This document shows, piece by piece, positions 1 through 5,789 of a stretch of DNA of 9,259 nt (positions are counted from its first letter, which is position 1; every line of letters starts with the position of its first letter). Source of the stretch: a bacterium (lineage in GTDB: Bacteria > Electryoneota > RPQS01); assembly GCA_018814465.1 (NCBI GenBank), contig JAHIZR010000213.1:1-9259 (forward strand), read 5' to 3'. Below the pieces are notes generated by a model. That model was not told the origin of the DNA. It did not search any database and saw nothing but the letters and a program-made list of their open reading frames with translations. Made by a program: the position numbers and the translations under genes.

Positions 1-2410
1 GAGCCTGCAAAACGACATCCAGATAGGATACCCAAGTCTCGCGCGCTGAGCCGGAAACTGTTAACGTGAAACGAAGCAGATATTCATCCGGCACATAGGA
101 AGGAATCTGGATTGTGAACGCATCATTCTGAGTCGATGTCGCCTCTGATGCAATTGTTCCAAAGGTCGCGCTGCCATCAAGAATGCTGACATAGGGATCC
201 GTCAAAGCCAGGGCGGCTGTTACCGAATAAGCCGTCTCGGTTCCGACATTCAAGAGCGTGATATCCAGTGCGGTCGTTTGTCCGTAGGCTGCGGTAGCCG
301 GCGAATGGCTGTCCAGCACAACATACGGACCCGAATTCGGAATCACATCAATCGAACCGAAATAGGGAATCCGGTTCTGACGGGTAATCACGATTTCCGC
401 GGTGCCAACACTGCTCAACGGTGTAAAATTAAGAACAAGCTGACCAGAAGCATCAACCAAGCCGTAAGCCAACTGCTCGCCATTCATCGTCAGGCCCACG
501 TAAGAATAAGGATTGGCATTTACTGTCATTGAGGTCGCGCCGATGAAAACCTGACTCGGATGCGTAACGGAATTTGCGCTGGGAACTCCGAAATAAGTGC
601 TGAGTGATGGATCGCCCATCAATGAGTAGATTTCCCAGTAGTAGTTCGCACTGCCACCGCCCTGAACGACGGCCAGATTGCCGGCCATGATAAACCCGTA
701 CTGGCAAGTATACCATTCCGGGAACGACTCGCCGTGATCATGGAACATGCCGTCATAGGCACCCGGTCCCATCTCCTCATAGACAGGATTTGCAGAAACC
801 TCTCCGGCCCCGACACCCCACCAGAAATCTTCGTTCCAATAGGTGCTGTTGGTTCCGCCGATGTAACCGATGGAACCCTTGTTTTCCGCGCGAAGCCACG
901 CTTCGCCAAAACAAGTCTCTACCTGAAAGCTGTTTGTCAGGCAGCAGTTGCCGACAATGGTTCCATACTTATGAATATTGCTCAATCCATTGATGTCGGG
1001 AATCGTAAAGGTCGGATCACCCCAGGAGGTCGTGCTGCCGTGCGCGGTATAATTACAGTATCCGACTCCGTCACTGACATTCTGAATGATTTGCGCATCA
1101 CTTGAACCGGATGCCGGATAGAGATAAGTATGCGACAGGATGCCGTGCGCGCTGTTGAAGTAATATGTCGTTCCGTAATTGATTTGACCGTTGCCATGTG
1201 TCGGACCAAATGTTCCATCCACACCCGCAATCATGACGACTTCTTCCAGATAACTGGGGTCGGGCATCGCATACTGCTCATACTCAAGCGTTTTATCAAT
1301 CTGCGGCTGGAGCTGCGCCGTGCTGCGAGCGGAGAAGCGTCCGTAATACATCTCCGGCATATAGTCGCCCGTTAAATCCGCATAATCAACATCGGTGATA
1401 TGCGATCCGGTATTGCCGGAAAACGCGGGAATCAGATTGTCGTCTCCCACGAACAGGACAAAGCTTGGTTTCGGATCGGCCGGTGTTCCGGCGCAACCGT
1501 TATAATAATTGTGAATATAGTTCTGGATGGATGTCGTAGATGTTCCGATGGCAGGCTCATCGGTGTAGCCGACAATCATATCGAAACCCTTCCGCTGCTT
1601 CCATTCGATGAAAGGAGCGAGCTGGGCTTCGAACATCGGATCGGAGATAATCATATAGCGAATCGGATAGCTTGTCAGATCGTCATCCAGCGAATTAATG
1701 GAGCGATAGTTCAAAACGCTCTGTCTGTAAACCGATTCAAAGTAAGGGGAGAAAGTGGAGCGGCGCAAGGCGTCCGAAGCAATCTGATCAGCGTTGTCAT
1801 ACTCCACATCCACTTCGATATTATTGAATACTTTTAATGCCGAGTTCACCGGGTCATAGGCAACCGGTTCAATCGTCAATTTAAAAAGCCGCATGCCGCG
1901 CAGGATGCCGAGCTCTTCGGTTTTAACCACCGGCTCGGTTGAACTGCGTGAAACCGAGTAGGCCGCGCGATCATAGATAAAGGCTACATCGGCAGGATTC
2001 TGATCCTTGCGAAGAGAAGGCTGCGCCGGAATAACCGGATACGATATTCCACGCGAAGTCAAGTCGATATTGTCTTCGATAAAGGAACGGACAGTGGTTC
2101 GGACTTCCGCTTTCAACGGCACTGAGATGATCTTGCGCAGGACAGGAAGTTCAGGTTCACCCAGATTCGTGGTATAGCTTAAACCCGGAATACTGATTTG
2201 CGTGAACATCCCCTCACTCGTCTGAACATCAAAGCTCTCAATCGTCGAGAACTCACAGCGAACCGCGAATCCTTGCTCACGATTATCGAGCATGCGAACG
2301 GCGTCGCTGGAAGCGGTTAAGTTGATGGTGGTCGCGGTCGCGGTGCTGATGAGCAGCGCAAGTAAGCCGCAGCTTGTCAATAATCTCAAAAATCGATGCA
2401 AAGCTGCCAT
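1..2410 (-). CDS. Gingipain-like C25 family cysteine peptidase, secreted (3' end outside window)
   Basis: The minus-strand frame is open from the ATG at 2410 to the window edge (803 codons, no stop reached). The start has a Shine-Dalgarno GAGG at 2417-2420, six bases upstream, and leads straight into a signal peptide (residues 1 to about 26, ending in an Ala/Thr-rich stretch). Residues about 27-245 resemble a Propeptide_C25 pro-domain. Residues about 247-605 are the Peptidase_C25 catalytic domain. The catalytic His is H457 in TAHGS and the catalytic Cys is C490 in GNCCLTNSF. Their 33-residue spacing equals His211-Cys244 of gingipain RgpB. VGDDNLIP and the domain-ending LMGDPSL are also typical of the family. 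Residues about 606-690 form the Ig-like domain that normally follows C25, and about 692-803 form a second beta-sandwich (CARDB/NEW3-like). A T9SS sorting domain is expected beyond the window but is not seen. Likely role: an exported or surface protease. Substrate preference (Arg, Lys or other) cannot be told. It appears to have its own promoter. Confidence 0.9.
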   Translation of the reverse strand, partial: MAALHRFLRLLTSCGLLALLISTATATTINLTASSDAVRMLDNREQGFAVRCEFSTIESFDVQTSEGMFTQISIPGLSYTTNLGEPELPVLRKIISVPLKAEVRTTVRSFIEDNIDLTSRGISYPVIPAQPSLRKDQNPADVAFIYDRAAYSVSRSSTEPVVKTEELGILRGMRLFKLTIEPVAYDPVNSALKVFNNIEVDVEYDNADQIASDALRRSTFSPYFESVYRQSVLNYRSINSLDDDLTSYPIRYMIISDPMFEAQLAPFIEWKQRKGFDMIVGYTDEPAIGTSTTSIQNYIHNYYNGCAGTPADPKPSFVLFVGDDNLIPAFSGNTGSHITDVDYADLTGDYMPEMYYGRFSARSTAQLQPQIDKTLEYEQYAMPDPSYLEEVVMIAGVDGTFGPTHGNGQINYGTTYYFNSAHGILSHTYLYPASGSSDAQIIQNVSDGVGYCNYTAHGSTTSWGDPTFTIPDINGLSNIHKYGTIVGNCCLTNSFQVETCFGEAWLRAENKGSIGYIGGTNSTYWNEDFWWGVGAGEVSANPVYEEMGPGAYDGMFHDHGESFPEWYTCQYGFIMAGNLAVVQGGGSANYYWEIYSLMGDPSLSTYFGVPSANSVTHPSQVFIGATSMTVNANPYSYVGLTMNGEQLAYGLVDASGQLVLNFTPLSSVGTAEIVITRQNRIPYFGSIDVIPNSGPYVVLDSHSPATAAYGQTTALDITLLNVGTETAYSVTAALALTDPYVSILDGSATFGTIASEATSTQNDAFTIQIPSYVPDEYLLRFTLTVSGSARETWVSYLDVVLQA

Positions 2411-2519
2411 TTGATACCTCACAATTTGCGTCTATACAGGTGAATCCCTTGCATCGGATGAATCCTCAGCGCGAGGGCATCATCTCGATCCAATCAGGGG
2501 CATTTTCTACTTAGCTTAC

Positions 2520-2548
2520 AATATACGAATGATAGGCAGAGAATGCAA
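2520..2548 (-). promoter_or_regulatory. Probable sigma70-type promoter of the C25 peptidase gene
   Basis: On the minus strand a TTGCAT -35 element (2543-2548) lies 17 bases from a TATATT -10 element (2520-2525). These match the consensus at 4/6 and 5/6 with ideal spacing. The same TATATT -10 hexamer occurs at the padR promoter in this window. Transcription would begin near 2513, giving a leader of about 100 nt before the ATG at 2410. I found only short (4-bp) hairpins in that leader and no recognisable riboswitch. Confidence 0.5.
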
Positions 2549-2808
2549 AGGTGCTAACTTATTGGGGGAAATACTTTCTAAAATCCAGCAGTATTGACCC
2601 GGAAAAACATGGATTTATGATGCAGGTTTAATATGACCGGAGAGGGACGATATACAATTAAGAATCGGAGGCGATTAGAAAGGAAGAGGAGACACAGCGC
2701 GAATAACCAAGCGGATTCAGGAAGGATAAGAAACAAGGAACATAACGAACCCAGCAACCATAGTGAGGTCAAGGCTGGGTGTTGCAGGCAAACCTGTGGT
2801 CTAACAGC
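2549..2808. other. Intergenic stretch without a recognisable gene
   Basis: This stretch lies between the stop of the TonB-dependent receptor and the promoter of the C25 peptidase. The only structure I see is an imperfect candidate hairpin: 7-bp arms ACCCAGC (2749-2755) and GCTGGGT (2774-2780) with an 18-nt loop and no U-tract. It is at most a weak terminator for the receptor gene. A 64-codon hydrophobic frame here starts with TTG, has no Shine-Dalgarno and resembles no known protein, so I do not call it a gene. Confidence 0.5.
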
Positions 2809-5106
2809 CTAAAATTCGTATTCGATTCCAATGACAGGAAGAATGCCCCATTGATAAGACGTACGCTGCCTGTTTTCAACGATACTCCAAGTATATTCGG
2901 CGATATTCTTGCGATTGTATACATTCCATATGTTGAGGTAACATATTACATCCGACGAATGAAAGTGGAATCTGCGATCCACTCGCAGATTAAGCGAATG
3001 ATAGTCGGGAAGCCGCTCTTTGTTGACACGGTTAGCATCCCGAATCCCCTCTCCAGCCGCCAATGACGCAGTTTGATCGAACGGCGTATAGGGTGCGCCG
3101 CCAGCATAGACCCAGCGCACACTGTATTCCCAACTGCGGCTTGGTTTGTAGCCGCCTTCGATTGTAAACATCCAGCGGTTATCATAGGAACGGTCACGCC
3201 AGATTTCATCGTAACCCTTGTACCGAGTGCGGAAGATTGATCCGCTGACCACTCCAAACAACCGCTCAACAAGTTTCTTTTGCACCATCACTTCCACACC
3301 TCGTGTCCATGCTTTACCAGAATCCACGAGTCGAGTGTGTCCGCCGCCGGATTTCGCAAACTGGTCTATCACAAAGAAAGGCGGCTGATCAGGATCCAAA
3401 GGCATGCGGCTGTACTCTTTAGCATATGCCTCGCATGTTAAACGAGTATTCATGGAGAGCAAACGGCTGAAGCCCAGGATGTAGTGATCCGCGAGTGGAT
3501 CTTTCAAATCCTTAAACTTGTCATTCTGCGATAGAACGACCAGCGGTAAACGCTGATAGTAGCGGCCATATGCAGCGTTCAGAGTCGTTCGCTCGTCCAT
3601 GATATACGAGAGCTGGACTCGCGGCGAGATCGTTCCCCGATTCGTCAGATCGCTGTAATCCGCGCGGACTCCCGTGTTGGTTATGAATCGCGGCAGCCAC
3701 TCTTTCCGCAGACTGGCATGCCCCCCGAATGAGCCTGCTTGGATATCCCGACTTACGTTGATCGCAGGAATTTGGTTTCCGAGAAGGTCGAGATTTGAAG
3801 CCCAGAAGTTTCCAAGTTCCGCATCCTGAAGGACCGCGTCAACACCAAGATCAAGCGCGCTGCGTATGCCAAGCAATAGATGATGATCGCTGCGCAACAC
3901 GAACTGCTGCTCAGTCGTATACTCTGAACTCTCTACCATGTCTGTCGTCGTCTTTGACCATTTACTATCCCACGCAGTGATATTATGGGAAAAAGTCGTC
4001 TGGGAATAACCGTGCGATCCCCACAAGCATTGCCAACCAAGTCCGAAAGTATTCACATCCCAATTGCCGCGACCATAGTAGCCTTCTTTGTTTTCAATTG
4101 CTTTCTCTCTATCAATCCTGCTAACATCAAATCCGGCGATATCGAGCATCGTCAGCTTGTGGCGGTTGGAAAGATCATAACTGACTTTTGTCTGAAAATC
4201 AGTGTAAAAGGGGGTGGTGCTGGCTTCCACCTCAAACAAATCTATCAGAAGATCGAAATAGCTTCTGTGCGCGGAAAACATCCATGAACCTTTGCCTCCC
4301 GCGAGCGGACCTTCCACGCCGCCACCCGCTCCAGCCATACTCATATCTAACTGACCGGTAAACTCATGACGGTTGCCTTCGCGGAGTGAAATCTCTGTAA
4401 CTGAAGACATCTTGTCTCCGAAGCGCGCTGGGAATCCGCCCGGCATGAATTTTACATCTTCGATAAAATCCACATTAATCAGCCCCATGGCACCGCTGGA
4501 CGCGCCTTGCGAGGGAAAGTGATTGATGTTGGGAACAGGCACTCCATCCACATAGAACGCGTTTTCCAAAGTACTGCCGCCGCGCACGATAAGCGCCGTT
4601 TCGACATCATTGACTTTAGCTACGCTGGGGAGCGCCATGATAATGCGGCTGATATCTCCCGCACTGTTGGGGTGGCGGCGGAGTTCCTCATAGGACATCG
4701 TAGCCGCAGCAACAGGTTCTAATTCCACGTTCGCGAAGCAGTTCGCTTTGATGCTGACTTCGCCCGCTTCAAGGGAAGTGACGGTCATGGGAATGTCGAG
4801 CGTTGTGGTACGCCCCGGCTTGATGATCACATCAGCAAGAATCAACGGTTTGTATCCAAGATAGGAGCACTGAACCGAATAGCTGCCGACAGCAATGTCG
4901 GGAATAAGATACTTTCCGTACTCATCGGCGCTCACTCCCAATAAAGTCCCGACAATCATGATATTCGCGTAGGGCAATGGAGATTTTGACTCTCCATCGA
5001 ATACTGTTCCATGAAGTGAGCCTGCCTGAGGACCGGAGCCCAATGCGGTCGGATTCAGGAAAGAAGTAAAAAACAGAATAATGGCGAAGTACCGGATGCC
5101 GTTCAT
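2809..5106 (-). CDS. TonB-dependent outer-membrane receptor with carboxypeptidase-regulatory-like domain
   Basis: This 765-residue protein has a signal peptide (residues 1 to about 23, ending near TALG). A CarboxypepD_reg-like beta-sandwich follows (about 30-115: LHGTVFDGESKSPLPYANI, then the YLGYKP strand). The TonB plug domain spans about 125-243, with the signature IVRGGSTLENAFYVDGVPVP at 173-192. The rest is a beta-barrel, ending in GIEYEF with the C-terminal Phe usual in outer-membrane barrels. Family role: TonB/ExbBD-energised import of a ligand across the outer membrane. The ligand is not predictable here, and there is no SusD partner next door, so a SusCD glycan system is not supported. 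The ATG at 5106-5104 overlaps the padR stop in an ATGA. The nearest Shine-Dalgarno-like AAGGA lies about 13 bases upstream inside padR, so translation is probably coupled to padR. No strong terminator follows. At 765 residues it is at the short end for receptors with this N-terminal extension. Confidence 0.93.
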   Translation of the reverse strand: MNGIRYFAIILFFTSFLNPTALGSGPQAGSLHGTVFDGESKSPLPYANIMIVGTLLGVSADEYGKYLIPDIAVGSYSVQCSYLGYKPLILADVIIKPGRTTTLDIPMTVTSLEAGEVSIKANCFANVELEPVAAATMSYEELRRHPNSAGDISRIIMALPSVAKVNDVETALIVRGGSTLENAFYVDGVPVPNINHFPSQGASSGAMGLINVDFIEDVKFMPGGFPARFGDKMSSVTEISLREGNRHEFTGQLDMSMAGAGGGVEGPLAGGKGSWMFSAHRSYFDLLIDLFEVEASTTPFYTDFQTKVSYDLSNRHKLTMLDIAGFDVSRIDREKAIENKEGYYGRGNWDVNTFGLGWQCLWGSHGYSQTTFSHNITAWDSKWSKTTTDMVESSEYTTEQQFVLRSDHHLLLGIRSALDLGVDAVLQDAELGNFWASNLDLLGNQIPAINVSRDIQAGSFGGHASLRKEWLPRFITNTGVRADYSDLTNRGTISPRVQLSYIMDERTTLNAAYGRYYQRLPLVVLSQNDKFKDLKDPLADHYILGFSRLLSMNTRLTCEAYAKEYSRMPLDPDQPPFFVIDQFAKSGGGHTRLVDSGKAWTRGVEVMVQKKLVERLFGVVSGSIFRTRYKGYDEIWRDRSYDNRWMFTIEGGYKPSRSWEYSVRWVYAGGAPYTPFDQTASLAAGEGIRDANRVNKERLPDYHSLNLRVDRRFHFHSSDVICYLNIWNVYNRKNIAEYTWSIVENRQRTSYQWGILPVIGIEYEF

Positions 5107-5678
5107 GATGACTTGCGATTCCTTTCATTGATATTTGCATCAGCACGCAGTCTGTTCAGTGAGCGCTCAGCCCACTCGACGAATCCCTTGTTCACGATTT
5201 CACCGCGATCGAGTGTAATCAGCATATAAGGCAAATGGGGGGAGTTTTTATAGGCTGTTTCGACTGTTTTGCGAATCTCTTCAAAATGCATTAGCTTCCT
5301 GCGAGCGATTCTCAATGTCTTTTCCAAATGACTCCGCAGCGTTTCCTTTGATGCCAGATGACCAAAGAAGAGCCGCAGCAGCAGTTCACTCCGAAAGAGA
5401 TCTTCCTCCGGCTCCGCCTTCATCCATTCCCCAAGAAGCTGCCTACCCGACTCGGTGATTGTGTAGACTTTGCGGGGCGGCCGAGTGCCGTGTTGTTCCT
5501 CGTGGACGGTAACTAATCCTTCCTCCAGCATTTCGTGAAGGAGAGGATATATCTGCCCGAAGCTGCCATACCAGAATTGACCCACGTACTGTTCCGTTCG
5601 CTTCTTCAGGTCATATCCTGATAAAGATTCAGCACTTAGCCAGCCCAAGAGGGCAAAGATAGTTTTGCTTTGTTTCAT
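5103..5678 (-). CDS. PadR-family transcriptional regulator
   Basis: The protein has 191 residues. The PadR winged helix-turn-helix domain covers about 7-84. Its recognition-helix region reads GQIYPLLHEMLEEGLV (41-56) and its wing RPPRKVYTITESGR (66-79). A helical C-terminal domain of the virulence-activator alpha type (Vir_act_alpha_C, about 95-180) is used for dimerisation in this family. The frame stays open upstream to an ATG at 5717, but I choose the ATG at 5678. It has a GGAAG Shine-Dalgarno five bases upstream (5684-5688), and the protein then begins with the normal PadR N-terminus (MKQSKTIFALLGWL). The longer start would also lie upstream of the predicted transcription start. PadR proteins are usually ligand-responsive repressors that often control their own operon. 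The neighbours fit this: two palindromes sit on the promoter and RBS, and the gene overlaps the downstream TonB-dependent receptor by ATGA. The receptor is therefore the likely regulated target. Confidence 0.93.
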   Translation of the reverse strand: MKQSKTIFALLGWLSAESLSGYDLKKRTEQYVGQFWYGSFGQIYPLLHEMLEEGLVTVHEEQHGTRPPRKVYTITESGRQLLGEWMKAEPEEDLFRSELLLRLFFGHLASKETLRSHLEKTLRIARRKLMHFEEIRKTVETAYKNSPHLPYMLITLDRGEIVNKGFVEWAERSLNRLRADANINERNRKSS

Positions 5679-5695
5679 TATATCTTCCAGATATA
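5679..5695. promoter_or_regulatory. Palindromic candidate operator O2 over the padR ribosome binding site
   Basis: This is a perfect inverted repeat with 7-bp arms TATATCT / AGATATA and a 3-base centre. It ends at the base next to the padR ATG and contains the GGAAG Shine-Dalgarno. It shares the pattern TATAT-N7-ATATA with the neighbouring palindrome. By position it is a likely binding site for the PadR protein encoded just downstream. A role as an RNA hairpin hiding the RBS is also possible, but the stem is AT-rich and the loop has only three bases. Confidence 0.55.
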
Positions 5696-5710
5696 TATTG
5701 GGGCAATATA
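5694..5710. promoter_or_regulatory. Palindromic candidate operator O1 over the padR -10 box
   Basis: This is a perfect inverted repeat with 7-bp arms TATATTG / CAATATA and a 3-base GGG/CCC centre. It contains the whole -10 element (5705-5710) and shares two bases with O2. The centres of the two palindromes are 15 bp apart. Repressor bound here would compete directly with RNA polymerase. The two sites have different inner bases but the same TATAT-N7-ATATA frame, which suggests one protein reads both. Confidence 0.55.
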
Positions 5711-5733
5711 ATAACACTTTGTTCGAGAGTCAA
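5705..5733 (-). promoter_or_regulatory. Sigma70-type promoter of the padR-receptor operon
   Basis: On the minus strand the -35 element TTGACT (5728-5733) and the -10 element TATATT (5705-5710) each match consensus at 5/6, with a 17-base spacer. Transcription would start near 5698, giving a leader of only about 20 nt. The promoter begins three bases after the terminator of the preceding gene, so the two units are insulated but tightly packed. The -10 lies inside palindrome O1. Confidence 0.7.
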
Positions 5734-5735
5734 GC

Positions 5736-5768
5736 AAAAGGCTCATCCCTCGCAAGGATGAGCCTTTT
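5736..5768 (-). terminator. Intrinsic terminator of the double-propeller gene
   Basis: This is a perfect 13-bp inverted repeat (5736-5748 with 5756-5768) around a 7-base loop. It is GC-rich in the middle and flanked by A4 and T4 runs. It begins 21 bases past the stop codon of the upstream gene, as a Rho-independent terminator should. Because both ends carry A/T runs it could work in either orientation, but no plus-strand gene needs it. Confidence 0.85.
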
Positions 5769-5789
5769 CTTCCCAGGTGTCCTCGCGGA

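Noticed and set aside
734..1105. A 123-codon plus-strand open frame.
   Set aside because: It is antisense to the catalytic His and Cys region of the C25 peptidase and has no family resemblance. It is a shadow frame.
1400..1837. A 145-codon plus-strand open frame.
   Set aside because: It lies wholly antisense to the C25 peptidase gene, whose catalytic domain is unmistakable. The plus-strand product is not protein-like and has no recognisable motif.
2475..2514. Two tiny frames starting with ATG in the C25 leader (7 and 5 codons), as possible leader peptides.
   Set aside because: Neither has a Shine-Dalgarno or a run of one amino acid, and frames this short occur by chance.
2578..2772. A 64-codon hydrophobic minus-strand frame between the receptor and the C25 peptidase.
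   Set aside because: It would start with TTG, has no Shine-Dalgarno, includes no recognisable motif, and its hydrophobicity is what T-rich intergenic DNA gives by chance. A small membrane protein is not excluded.
2749..2780. A terminator for the receptor gene (ACCCAGC / GCTGGGT hairpin).
   Set aside because: It has only 7 bp of stem, an 18-nt loop and no U-tract, so it is too weak to call. It is mentioned only in the intergenic entry.
5679..5717. A 13-residue N-terminal extension of PadR from the ATG at 5717.
   Set aside because: That start would lie upstream of the predicted transcription start and inside the promoter. The ATG at 5678 has a good Shine-Dalgarno and gives the normal PadR N-terminus.
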